DNA of 14,521 nucleotides from Proteobacteria bacterium UBA964 (GCA_002292945.1 DBCG01000090.1:1-14521), one strand, 5' to 3'. Counted from the first letter of the stretch, positions 6,444-14,290 are shown. The notes: generated by a model from the sequence alone, not told the origin. Made by a program: numbers and translations.

Positions 6444-8114
6444 ATGACCTCGCCCCCCGATCCCCGAACCCCGCGTTGGCGCCAAGGCACCCTCGCGCCC
6501 TTCCAGCATCGCGTGTTCGCGACCTTCTGGTGGGCAGCGCTGGTGTCGTCCTTCGGGGGTCTCATCCAGACGGTCGGCGCGTCATGGCAGATGGCGACCA
6601 TCACGGATTCGCCGCAGATGGTCGCCCTGGTGCAGACTGCGGGAACGCTGCCGTTCTTCTTCCTGTCGTTGCTGGCCGGTGCGTTCGCCGACACCCACGA
6701 CCGGCGGATCGTGATGTTGGTCTCCCAAGGGGTCATGCTGGTGGCCTCGGCGGCACTCGCCGGCATCGCCTTCGCAGGCGAGGTCACGCCCGGTTCCTTG
6801 CTGCTCTTCACTTTCCTCATCGGCTGCGGGACCGCGTCCTTCGCGCCGGCTTGGCAGGCGTCGATCGGCGAGCAGGTGCCGCGCGAGCAGGTGCCCTCCG
6901 CCATCATGGCCAACGCCTTCGGCTTCAACATCGCGCGCAGCGTGGGTCCGGCCATCGGCGGTGTCATCGTGGCCACCTTCGGCGCAGCCGCCGCATTCCT
7001 CATCAACACGCTCTCCTATCTCGGGATGCTCGCGACCTTGCTCTGGTGGCGCCCGAAGCGTGAGCCCGCCACGCTGCCGCGAGAGCCGCTCGGATCAGCC
7101 GTGGCCGCCGGTATCCGCTATGTCTGGCTGTCGCCGCACCTCATCGCCGTGCTGCTGCGTTGTCTGCTCTTCACGGTGCCGCTGTCGGCGGTGCCGGCGC
7201 TGATGCCGGTGGTCGCGCGCGATCTGCTCGGCGGAGGAGCCCAGACCTACGGCTTGCTGCTCGGCGGTTTTGGCGTCGGTGCGATGGCAGGGGCGCTGTC
7301 GAGCGCTGCGCTGCGTGCGCGTTTTTCGAGCGATCGGATGCTATTGGGGCTGTGCGCGGTCGCGAGCCTCGCCCTGCTTGCGATCGCCTACAGCCCGTGG
7401 GCAGTGCTCACTTTGTCCGCGCACTTCGTTGCAGGGTTCGTCTGGACGCTGAGTTTGGCCACCTTCAACATCGCCGTGCAGATGTCCTCGCCGCGTTGGG
7501 TGACCGGACGCACGCTTGCGATGTACCAGACCTTCGCCTTCGCCGGTATGGCCGCAGGTGCTTGGATCGCGGGTCATCTCGCCACGGATCTGGGGGTGCG
7601 GCCGGCGCTCGCACTGGCCGGTCTTGCTGCGCTCAGTACATTCGTCGTCGCCCGTTGGTTGCCGGTCTCGGTCGCCCGATTGGGGTCGCTCGATCCCCAT
7701 GTGGTCACGGACGTCCAGCCGCCCGCGGTCGAGATGGACGACTCCACGGGCCCGGTCGTGGTGATGCTCGAGTACCGCGTGCCGGTGTCCAACGCCCAGG
7801 CGTTCGCTGCCGAGGTCAATGAATTGGGGCGCATCCGGCGGCGTGACGGCGCGCGTGCCTGGTCGGTGAGTCAGGACATCGACGACCCCTTGCTGTGGGT
7901 CGAGCGCTTCGAGAGCCCGACCTGGGCCGATTACCTGCGCCGCCACACCCGCCCGACGTTCGCCGATCAGGCTGTGCGACAGCGCATCGTCCAGCTCATC
8001 GAGGGCGAGCGGGCGCGGGTGCGGCGCTTCGTGGAGCGGCCCGCAGGGGCGGAGCCGCTCGGCGATCGGGCCTCACGGCCCGATCCGGTCGATCACACGC
8101 CGGGTCACGGCTGA
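6444..8114 (+). CDS. MFS_3-type transporter (EntS-like exporter) with C-terminal ABM-like domain
   Basis: This 556-residue inner-membrane protein has about 12 helices over residues 24-410 and an MFS motif A in the loop after helix 2 (GAFADTHDRR near 79-88). The opening pattern RVFATFWWAALVSSFG and PSAIMANAFGFNIARSVGPAIGG in the middle are typical of the MFS_3 (PF05977) group, which includes the enterobactin exporter EntS. Residues about 436-525 form a soluble domain (VVVMLEYRVP, LGRIRRRDGA, then WVERFESPTWADYLRRH) resembling the dimeric alpha-beta-barrel ABM fold that often ends this subfamily. The substrate cannot be told. Only 31 bp separate its ATG from the divergent ilvA start, and no Shine-Dalgarno precedes it. 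The last 20 or so residues are encoded across a perfect inverted repeat. Confidence 0.92.
   Translation: MTSPPDPRTPRWRQGTLAPFQHRVFATFWWAALVSSFGGLIQTVGASWQMATITDSPQMVALVQTAGTLPFFFLSLLAGAFADTHDRRIVMLVSQGVMLVASAALAGIAFAGEVTPGSLLLFTFLIGCGTASFAPAWQASIGEQVPREQVPSAIMANAFGFNIARSVGPAIGGVIVATFGAAAAFLINTLSYLGMLATLLWWRPKREPATLPREPLGSAVAAGIRYVWLSPHLIAVLLRCLLFTVPLSAVPALMPVVARDLLGGGAQTYGLLLGGFGVGAMAGALSSAALRARFSSDRMLLGLCAVASLALLAIAYSPWAVLTLSAHFVAGFVWTLSLATFNIAVQMSSPRWVTGRTLAMYQTFAFAGMAAGAWIAGHLATDLGVRPALALAGLAALSTFVVARWLPVSVARLGSLDPHVVTDVQPPAVEMDDSTGPVVVMLEYRVPVSNAQAFAAEVNELGRIRRRDGARAWSVSQDIDDPLLWVERFESPTWADYLRRHTRPTFADQAVRQRIVQLIEGERARVRRFVERPAGAEPLGDRASRPDPVDHTPGHG
8064..8085. repeat. Perfect 9-bp inverted repeat (GATCGGGCC, loop TCAC) near the end of the MFS_3 gene
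   Basis: GATCGGGCC at 8064-8072 and GGCCCGATC at 8077-8085 are exact reverse complements around a four-base loop. The element lies 29 bases before the MFS_3 stop, in the junction between two convergent genes. The stem is very stable. There is no T-tract on either side, so a classical intrinsic terminator is not shown. It may stabilise 3' ends, help separate the convergent transcripts, or be a REP-like palindrome that has moved into the gene's tail. Confidence 0.5.
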
Positions 8115-8123
8115 GACCCGCGC

Positions 8124-9410
8124 TCACTCTGCGTCGATATCCCTTCCTGACAGGATATTGGGCAGCGTCAGCGCCGCCGCGGCCGACACCAGCAGCAGCG
8201 GCGCGATCAGCAGCGAGAAGGCCATCTGCCAGCCGCTCGTCTGCACGACCAGCGGCACCAGCGCCGGGAACAGCGCGAAACCCAGACTGAGCGGCGCCGA
8301 GCCGCAGACGGCGAAGGCGGTGGTGCGCATGGAGGTGGGGTAGAGCTCGGTGAGCAGCGCGCCCACGACGGCATTGCTGCCATAGAAGAACGCGGCGGTG
8401 AGCGCGAACAGCGCGAGGTCGTGCCAGCGCTCGCGCGGCAGCCACATCAGCCCGACCAGTGCGATCGCCCCGAGCAGGCACCACAACGCGAAGGTGTTGC
8501 GGCGCGGCAGGACATACTCGCCGACATAGGCGGCGGCCAGATAGCCGAATATCGCGATGCCGTTCGAGAGGCCGACGATCCAGGCGGCCTCGGCTTGCGA
8601 GTAGCCCCGGACCTCGATGAAGTAGGTCGGGAAGAAGAACGCGGTGCCGGCGTAAGCGCAGCCGAACGCGAAGAAGAGCACGATCGAGGCGATCGAACGA
8701 CGACGGTACTCGGCAGTGAACAGCCGGCGCAGCAGCCCCCAATCGAGTCCGGATGCGGCACGGCCACCGGCTGCAGCGCCCGACGCAGCGGAGACCCGTT
8801 GCGCAGCCGTCTGCTCGAAGCGACCGCTCTCGGGCAGGCGCCAACCGAGGATAAGGGCGATCGGCACCACGGCGAAGCCGATGAAGAACACCTCGCGCCA
8901 ACCCTGTGTCTCGAGCAGTGGGGCCGCGAGCAGGGCGGCGAGGAACCAGCCGAGCGGATAGCCGCACTGCAGCACGCCCATCAGCATCCCGCGATGCCGC
9001 GCCGGGGCGCACTCGGCGACATAGGCGGCGGTGATCGGCGCGATGCCTGCGGCGAGACCGAAGGCGAGCGCGCGCAGGACGGTCAACTGTGTGAGGTCGG
9101 TGACAAGTCCGCTCAAGCCGACGCAGAGCGCGGACAGGGCGAGCAGCCCCGCGAGCGTCCAGCGCCGCCCCCAGGTGTCAGCTGCCAACCCCGCGAACAC
9201 CACCATCACCGCTGCGGCGATGAAGCCGACGGTCAGGATCAGCCCGATCGTGTCGATGCCGACCTTGAACTCGCCCATCATGCCCGGGATCGCGTAGCCG
9301 AAGAGCGACTGGTCGAGGTTGCTCATCGTCCAGGCGAACAGGCTGAAGAGTAGGATGGTCACCCATCCGGCGGCAGTGGCGTGTCTTCCGACACCATTCG
9401 GAGCGCTCAT
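8124..9410 (-). CDS. MFS transporter, metabolite/organic-acid or sugar type
   Basis: Starting at ATG 9410 gives 428 residues, beginning MSAPNGVGRH directly before the first helix (WVTILLFSLFAW). The start at 9608 would add 66 residues that are not hydrophobic and overlap the opposing gene, so I rejected it. Features are NLDQSLFGYAIP at the end of helix 1 (31-42), motif A GLAADTWGRRW (74-84), YVAEC followed by RHRGMLMG after helix 4, and PESGRFE (193-199) at the start of the central loop. These are typical of the MFS branches that carry sugars, aromatic acids and other organic anions. About 12 helices are present. The gene is convergent with the MFS_3 gene (9 bp gap) and divergent from the PLP enzyme gene. 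The substrate is not predictable; an organic anion is my preference. Confidence 0.88.
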   Translation of the reverse strand: MSAPNGVGRHATAAGWVTILLFSLFAWTMSNLDQSLFGYAIPGMMGEFKVGIDTIGLILTVGFIAAAVMVVFAGLAADTWGRRWTLAGLLALSALCVGLSGLVTDLTQLTVLRALAFGLAAGIAPITAAYVAECAPARHRGMLMGVLQCGYPLGWFLAALLAAPLLETQGWREVFFIGFAVVPIALILGWRLPESGRFEQTAAQRVSAASGAAAGGRAASGLDWGLLRRLFTAEYRRRSIASIVLFFAFGCAYAGTAFFFPTYFIEVRGYSQAEAAWIVGLSNGIAIFGYLAAAYVGEYVLPRRNTFALWCLLGAIALVGLMWLPRERWHDLALFALTAAFFYGSNAVVGALLTELYPTSMRTTAFAVCGSAPLSLGFALFPALVPLVVQTSGWQMAFSLLIAPLLLVSAAAALTLPNILSGRDIDAE

Positions 9411-9445
9411 GGTGGAAAATACTACCCCGTCCGGCGTCTCGCCGC

Positions 9446-9450
9446 AGGAG
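9446..9450 (+). promoter_or_regulatory. Ribosome-binding site deciding the start of the PLP enzyme gene
   Basis: AGGAG lies six bases before ATG 9457. It favours this start over the in-frame ATG at 9409, which has a shorter GGAG (9400-9403) five bases upstream. The choice is not certain, because both are usable. Confidence 0.6.
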
Positions 9451-9456
9451 TCCATC

Positions 9457-10707
9457 ATGGCCGAAGAGACCCCCGTCCAGCCCCGACAAGCGATGCCTGC
9501 CGATCCGATCGCCCGTGTGGCGCGCTCGCGCCACGAATTCGGCGAACACGGCGGGGTCAACCTGTCCATCGAGACCAGTTCGACCTTCACCGTCCTCGAA
9601 GCCGGCAAGATGCCGGAGATGTTCGGGGGTCGTGCGGGACCGAAGGGCGGTTGTTTCCTCTACGGCCGGCATTTCAACCCGACGGTGATGGTCCTATCGC
9701 GCCACCTCGCCGCGCTCGAGGCGACGCCGAGCGCGTACTGCACCGCGAGCGGCATGGCGGCGATCTCCGGGTCGCTCCTTCAGGCCTGCGATACGGGTGA
9801 TCAGATCGTCGCCGGTCAGGCGCTCTACGGCGGCACTTGGGCGTTGCTGCACGATTATCTGCCGCGCAAGGCGGGCATCACGACCGCGTTCGTGGACCTC
9901 TCGGACCTCGAGGCCGTGGCCCGCGCGTTCACGCCGCGCACCCGCGTGCTCTACTGCGAGACGGTGTCCAACCCCACGCTGCGCGTGGCGGATCTGCCGG
10001 CGCTCGCCAAGATCGCGCACGAGCGCGGTGCCATGCTCATCGTCGACAACACCTTCGCGCCGGTCGCCATCACGCCCGCGCTGCACGGCGCGGATGTGGT
10101 CATCCACAGCCTCACCAAGTTCATCAACGGCGCCTCCGATATCGTCGCGGGCTGCGTCTGCGCGGACGGCGCCTTCATCGACCAGTTGTACGATCTGCAT
10201 GTGGGCAGCCTGATGCTGCTCGGACCGGCGATGGACCCGCGTGCAGCCTACGAGGTCGCCACCCGCATGCCGAACCTCGGTCTGCGCATCCGCGAACATG
10301 CGCAGCGCGCGCTTGCCTGTGCAGAGCGGCTCGAGGCGCTGGGTGCGCAGGTCATCTACCCGGGTCTCGCCGCGCACCCCGACCACGCGCTCTACGCCCG
10401 TCTCGCCAACCCCGGCTATGGCGCGGGCGGCTTGTTGAGCGTCGATCTCGGTACGCCGGAGCGCGCCTACCGGTTCATGGAGCACCTGCAGAACGTCGAA
10501 GATTTCGGCTACATGGCGGTGAGCCTCGGCTTCAGCGACACCCTGATGAGCGCGAGCGCCTCCAGCACCTCGAGCGAGCTCGACGAGGCCTCCTTGCGCG
10601 CGGCTGGCATCAGCCCCGGGCTCGTGCGCCTGTCGGTGGGCTACACTGGCACCCTCGAAGACAGGCTCGCCCAACTCGAGCGCGGCTACCGCGCCGCCGG
10701 AGGCTGA
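9457..10707 (+). CDS. Cys/Met-metabolism PLP-dependent enzyme (gamma-lyase / gamma-synthase family)
   Basis: This 416-residue fold-type I PLP enzyme belongs to the transsulfuration family. Visible features are YGRHFNP (69-75, contacting PLP of the neighbouring subunit), YGGTW (124-128), ETVSNPTLRVADL (168-180), LIVDNTFAP (194-202) and SLTKFINGASDIVAG with PLP lysine 221. The C-terminal half carries SLGFSDTLMSASAS and LVRLSVGYT, which bind the substrate carboxylate in this family. Methionine gamma-lyase of Pseudomonas has Cys116 right after Tyr-Gly; here that position is Gly126, so strict methionine gamma-lyase activity is doubtful. Cystathionine gamma-lyase, O-acylhomoserine sulfhydrylase or a broad C-S lyase are possible. 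ATG 9457 has AGGAG six bases upstream. An upstream in-frame ATG at 9409 also has a GGAG. It is cotranscribed with the Mpo1-like gene 2 bp downstream. Confidence 0.93.
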   Translation: MAEETPVQPRQAMPADPIARVARSRHEFGEHGGVNLSIETSSTFTVLEAGKMPEMFGGRAGPKGGCFLYGRHFNPTVMVLSRHLAALEATPSAYCTASGMAAISGSLLQACDTGDQIVAGQALYGGTWALLHDYLPRKAGITTAFVDLSDLEAVARAFTPRTRVLYCETVSNPTLRVADLPALAKIAHERGAMLIVDNTFAPVAITPALHGADVVIHSLTKFINGASDIVAGCVCADGAFIDQLYDLHVGSLMLLGPAMDPRAAYEVATRMPNLGLRIREHAQRALACAERLEALGAQVIYPGLAAHPDHALYARLANPGYGAGGLLSVDLGTPERAYRFMEHLQNVEDFGYMAVSLGFSDTLMSASASSTSSELDEASLRAAGISPGLVRLSVGYTGTLEDRLAQLERGYRAAGG

Positions 10708-10709
10708 TC

Positions 10710-11189
10710 ATGCTGCAAGACGCCATCACCCGACCCGTCGACCGATTCTTCGCCGCCTACTCGGACGACCACCGTCATCCCACCAACCAATGGCTGCATG
10801 TGCTCTGCGTGCCGGCGATCGTTTGGTCGTTGCTCGCGCTCGTGTATTGCATACCGCTCGGCGCGGGGCTGCCGACCGGGTCGCTTGCCGCGGTGATGGC
10901 GATCGCCTCGGTGGCGTTCTGGCTCTGGCTGTCGGTACCGATCGGCCTCGGCGCCGCAGCGATGATGGCGTTGTCGTGGGTGTCCATCGCGGCGCTTCAT
11001 GGTGCCGTCGGCACCACGACACTCGCGCTCATCGGTGCAGCGGTGTTCGTCGCGGCCTGGATCGGCCAGTTCATCGGCCATCACATCGAGGGCCGGCGAC
11101 CGAGTTTCTTCACCGATCTCGTCTATCTGATGATCGGTCCCGTCTGGGTGCTCTCCAAGGGCTACCGAAAGGCCTCGATTTCATATTGA
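10710..11189 (+). CDS. Mpo1-like / DUF962 integral membrane protein (possible 2-hydroxy fatty acid dioxygenase)
   Basis: This 159-residue protein has four or five hydrophobic helices. It shows the conserved pattern of the DUF962/YGL010w family: HRHPTNQWLHVLCVP (21-35) and QFIGHHIEGRRPS (120-132). The histidines (21, 23, 30, 124, 125) and Glu127 are placed to hold a metal near the membrane face. Yeast Mpo1, the characterised member, is an Fe(II)-dependent dioxygenase that shortens 2-hydroxy fatty acids by one carbon in phytosphingosine breakdown. Activity of bacterial members is inferred only. The ATG is preceded by GGAGG (10699-10703), which lies inside the end of the PLP enzyme gene. The 2 bp spacing implies one transcript. 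A much longer frame ending at the same stop is only a shadow of the upstream gene. Confidence 0.87.
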   Translation: MLQDAITRPVDRFFAAYSDDHRHPTNQWLHVLCVPAIVWSLLALVYCIPLGAGLPTGSLAAVMAIASVAFWLWLSVPIGLGAAAMMALSWVSIAALHGAVGTTTLALIGAAVFVAAWIGQFIGHHIEGRRPSFFTDLVYLMIGPVWVLSKGYRKASISY

Positions 11190-11213
11190 GCGGCCCCCGC
11201 GCTCAGCCGCGGG
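11187..11213 (+). other. Two overlapping, mutually exclusive short hairpins after the Mpo1-like gene
   Basis: TGAGCG (11187-11192) pairs with CGCTCA (11200-11205), and CCCGCG (11196-11201) pairs with CGCGGG (11208-11213). Both stems are six GC-rich pairs and cannot form together. No T-tract follows, so this is at best a weak or Rho-assisted 3' end for the two-gene unit. The 100 bp gap up to 11289 holds nothing else clear apart from the ribosome-binding site of the next gene. Confidence 0.25.
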
Positions 11214-11289
11214 TCATCGGAGTGGTGTCGAAGGTGGTCCGGATCGGGTGTCATACTAGGCGCATCTGAAGATCACTGGGAGTGCCGCC

Positions 11290-13341
11290 GTGCGCCGGAC
11301 CCTTCTGCCCGCCCTCATCGTCCTTTCTGGCTTGACCGCCGTCGCCACCGCAGCGGATGCGCCTGCGCGCCGCTGGATCATGACGGTCGACAACGGCAAG
11401 CCCGCGGGCGAACTCGTGGTGCGCTGCGACAAGCGCGGCGACTGCGAGACGCGCTACATCTTCAAGGATAACGGTCGCGGACCCGAGATCGCCGAACGGT
11501 ATCGGATCGCCGACGACGGCACCTACGCGCGCTACCAGGCGAAGGGCAAGACCACCTTCGGCTCGGCGGTCGACGAACGCTACGACGGCAAGGGCCGCGG
11601 TGGCGTCTGGCGCTCGACCACCGAGAAGGGTGGCAGCGACGACGCGACCGGCAAGCTTTACCTGCCGCTCAACGGCTCCGGGATCGTCTACGAGAATATG
11701 CTGCGCCTCACCATCGGCGGTCGTACGCTCGACATGCTGCCTGTGGGCAGCGTGAAGCGCACGACACTGACCCGCACGACCGTGGGTCAGGGCGCCGCAA
11801 GGCGCGAGATCGAGCTGATCTCGTTCACCGGCCTCGGTCCGACGCCCGAGTTCGTGTGGGCGACGCCGGGCGAGCGGCCGGAATTCTTCGGCGTGGTGGT
11901 ACCGGGTTATCTCGCGGCGCTGCCAGAGGGCTATCAGGCCGAGGAGGCGAAACTCGTCGACCTGCAGAAGGAAGCCGAGGCGGCGCTGCTCGGCACCATG
12001 ACCGCGCGCCTCGCCCGGCCTATGGGCGGGCTCAGCGTCATCCGCAACGCCAAAGTTTTCGATTCCGAGAACGCACGGCTGTTCGACGGCCTGCGCGATG
12101 TCTATATCCAACGCGGGCGCATCGTCGCGGTGACGCGCTCTGACGCGCCCCTCGAGGGCTTCACGCCGACGCGTCAGCTCGACGCCGCCGGGCGCGTGTT
12201 GCTGCCTGGGCTCTATGACATGCACGGCCATGTCGGCCGTTGGGGCGGCGGGCTCAACCTCGCGGCCGGCGTCACCACCACCCGCGACATGGGCAACGAC
12301 AACGCGACGCTTCAGCAGATCATCGACGAGACGGCGGACGGTCGGCTGTTCGGGCCGCAGATCGTGCCGGCCGGCTTCCTGGAGGGCGAGAGCCCCTACA
12401 GCGCGCGCAGCGGCTTCGTCATCAGCACGCTGCAGGACGCCAAGCGCGCCGTCGACTGGTACGCGGCGCACGGCTATGTACAGATCAAGGTCTACAACAG
12501 CTTCCCGCGCCAGCATCTGCGCGAGACCGTGGCCTATGCGCACTCGCGCGACCTGCGGGTGAGCGGCCATGTGCCCGCGTTCCTGCGCGCCGAGGAGGTC
12601 GTGGAGGCCGGCTTCGACGAGATCAACCATATCAACCAGGTGATGCTCAATTTTCTCGTCGATGACAAGACCGACACGCGCACCTTGCAGCGTTTCTATC
12701 TGCCCGCAGAGCGCACCGCCGGCCTCGACTTCGACGGGCCGAGGGTGCAGACCTTCATCAAGCTGCTGAAGGATCGCGGCACCGTCATCGACCCGACGCT
12801 CACCACCTTCGATTTCCTGCGCCAGCGCGATGGCCAGGCGTCCGAGGCCTTCAAGGCGATCCTCCCGAACATGCCCGCTTCGTTCCAGCGCGCGCGTATG
12901 AGCGGCGGCATGGAGATCCCCAACGAGCGGGTGCATGCGCTCTACGACAAGTCCTACGCGCGCATGATCGATTTCGTGGGGCGCCTCCACCGCGCCGGTG
13001 TCCCGCTGGTCGCGGGCACCGACGAGATCGAGGGCTTCACGCTGCACCGCGAGCTCGAGCTCTACACCATGGCAGGGATCCCGGCGGGCGAGGCGCTGCG
13101 CATCGCCACCTGGAACGGCGCCAAGTACACGCGGACGCTCGCCGATCGCGGCAGCATCGAGGTGGGCAAGGTCGCCGACCTCGTGCTGGTCGACGGCGAT
13201 CCGACCCAGGACATCACGGCGCTGAAGCGTATCGCGCTGGTGGTGACGCAGGGTCGAAGCATCGATCCTTCCGCGGTGTACACCGAGCTCGGCATCAAAC
13301 CTTTCGTCGCGGAGACTCCGCGCTGGATGGAGCCGCGCTGA
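11290..13341 (+). CDS. Exported metal-dependent amidohydrolase with an extra N-terminal domain
   Basis: This 683-residue protein starts at GTG 11290, with GGGAG at 11278-11282 seven bases upstream. The start gives a clean signal peptide (MRRTLLPALIVLSGLTAVATA, cleavage near residue 21-22). Residues about 25-240 form a beta-rich, charged domain I do not recognise. The amidohydrolase barrel follows: MHGH with His312 and His314, VQIKVYNS with Lys400 (likely the carboxylated bridging lysine), SGHVPA with His427, INHINQ with His447, and AGTDE with Asp578. GSIEVGKVADLVLVDGDP near 621-638 is the closing beta-sandwich. The set fits the binuclear imidazolonepropionase/prolidase-like branch, whose exported members often cleave dipeptides or N-acyl amino acids; the substrate here is unknown. 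The position, 25 bp before phhA, suggests cotranscription and possibly release of amino acids. Confidence 0.93.
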   Translation: MRRTLLPALIVLSGLTAVATAADAPARRWIMTVDNGKPAGELVVRCDKRGDCETRYIFKDNGRGPEIAERYRIADDGTYARYQAKGKTTFGSAVDERYDGKGRGGVWRSTTEKGGSDDATGKLYLPLNGSGIVYENMLRLTIGGRTLDMLPVGSVKRTTLTRTTVGQGAARREIELISFTGLGPTPEFVWATPGERPEFFGVVVPGYLAALPEGYQAEEAKLVDLQKEAEAALLGTMTARLARPMGGLSVIRNAKVFDSENARLFDGLRDVYIQRGRIVAVTRSDAPLEGFTPTRQLDAAGRVLLPGLYDMHGHVGRWGGGLNLAAGVTTTRDMGNDNATLQQIIDETADGRLFGPQIVPAGFLEGESPYSARSGFVISTLQDAKRAVDWYAAHGYVQIKVYNSFPRQHLRETVAYAHSRDLRVSGHVPAFLRAEEVVEAGFDEINHINQVMLNFLVDDKTDTRTLQRFYLPAERTAGLDFDGPRVQTFIKLLKDRGTVIDPTLTTFDFLRQRDGQASEAFKAILPNMPASFQRARMSGGMEIPNERVHALYDKSYARMIDFVGRLHRAGVPLVAGTDEIEGFTLHRELELYTMAGIPAGEALRIATWNGAKYTRTLADRGSIEVGKVADLVLVDGDPTQDITALKRIALVVTQGRSIDPSAVYTELGIKPFVAETPRWMEPR

Positions 13342-13366
13342 GCGGCTGCGAGCGAGGGCTGCATCG

Positions 13367-14290
13367 ATGGGCGAATTCGACTACTCACGCATCCCCCCGC
13401 TGCCCTCTGATGTCTTCGTCGCGCCGCTGCGCAAACCGGCGGGGCTCGGTGAGGACTGGTTGGAGCCCGCCCAGCGCGACTACTCCGCCGCCGAACACCG
13501 CATCTGGGACGATCTCTATGCGCGGCAGATGGCGCTGCTCCCGGGGCGTGCCTGCAGCTCGTTCATGCAGGGGCTGGAGCGGCTCGACCTCGGACGCGGC
13601 GGCATCCCCGAGCTCGGTGCTCTCAACGAAAAGCTCCGTGCGCTCACCGGCTGGACCGTGGTGCCGGTGCCGATGCTGATCCCCGATCAGGTGTTCTTCT
13701 ACCACCTCGCCAACCGTCGATTTCCCGCCGGCAACTTCATCCGCACGCGTGAGCAGTTCGATTACATCCAGGAGCCCGATGTCTTCCACGATGTCTTCGG
13801 GCATGTGCCGCTGCTCGCCGACCCCGTGTTCGCCGAATACCTCGCGGCCTACGGACGCGCGGGTTGGAAAGCGCTGCGCTACAACCGCCTCAAGGCGCTG
13901 TCCGCGCTCTACTGGTACACGGTGGAGTTCGGTCTGGTGCTCGAGGAGGGCGCGCTGCGTATCTATGGCGCTGGGATCCTCTCCGGCCCCACCGAGACCG
14001 TGTTCGCGCTCGAGGGACGCTCGGCACATCGCATCCACCTCAACGTGGATCGGGTGATGCGCACCGACTACGAGATCTCTGATCTGCAGTCGACCTACTT
14101 CGTGATCGAGTCCTTCGCCGAGCTCTTCCACATGACCGAGCAGCGGGGTTTTGAACCCATCTACGAGTCGCTCGCCCCGGCTTTCCAGTACGCCCGTTCG
14201 GCTGCCCTCGATACCGATCACATCTACCACCGGGGTACCCAGGAGTACCTGCTGCGGGGCGGCCGCGGCTCGGGGGCGAGAGCTGTCTGA
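13367..14290 (+). CDS. phhA: Phenylalanine 4-monooxygenase (pterin- and iron-dependent)
   Basis: This 307-residue cytoplasmic enzyme hydroxylates phenylalanine to tyrosine using tetrahydrobiopterin-type cofactor and O2. The iron triad is visible: HDVFGH gives His141 and His146, and YWYTVEFGL gives Glu187. These correspond to His138, His143 and Glu184 of the Chromobacterium violaceum enzyme with a constant shift of three. IPDQVFFYHLANRRFP (105-120), LRIYGAGILSGPTE (197-210) and STYFVIESFAELF further support the family. The length is that of the bacterial catalytic-domain-only form, without a regulatory ACT domain. ATG 13367 has GAGGG at 13354-13358 eight bases upstream. The pterin-4a-carbinolamine dehydratase gene (phhB) is not in the window. 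It lies 25 bp after the amidohydrolase gene. Function is very likely tyrosine supply or phenylalanine catabolism. Confidence 0.96.
   Translation: MGEFDYSRIPPLPSDVFVAPLRKPAGLGEDWLEPAQRDYSAAEHRIWDDLYARQMALLPGRACSSFMQGLERLDLGRGGIPELGALNEKLRALTGWTVVPVPMLIPDQVFFYHLANRRFPAGNFIRTREQFDYIQEPDVFHDVFGHVPLLADPVFAEYLAAYGRAGWKALRYNRLKALSALYWYTVEFGLVLEEGALRIYGAGILSGPTETVFALEGRSAHRIHLNVDRVMRTDYEISDLQSTYFVIESFAELFHMTEQRGFEPIYESLAPAFQYARSAALDTDHIYHRGTQEYLLRGGRGSGARAV

Noticed and set aside
5240..7063. A 607-codon plus-strand frame across ilvA and into the MFS_3 gene
   Set aside because: It lies opposite the well-supported ilvA and then reads the MFS_3 gene in the wrong frame; its composition is that of a shadow frame.
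9411..9608. The 66-residue N-terminal extension of the second MFS protein
   Set aside because: It is not membrane-like, overlaps the opposing PLP gene, and the ATG at 9410 sits directly before helix 1 as usual for the family.
9837..11189. A 450-codon frame that ends at the Mpo1-like stop
   Set aside because: Its first 291 codons are an out-of-frame read of the PLP enzyme gene. The real gene starts at 10710 with GGAGG upstream.
11228..11262. Possible sigma-70 promoter (TCATACTAG as -10) before the amidohydrolase gene
   Set aside because: The -10-like CATACT has no acceptable -35 at 16-18 bp; too weak to call.
11251..13047. A 598-codon open frame on the minus strand opposite the amidohydrolase gene
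   Set aside because: It mirrors the codon structure of a gene with all catalytic motifs, is rich in Arg, His and Gly, and has no family features. Long antisense frames are expected in DNA this GC-rich.
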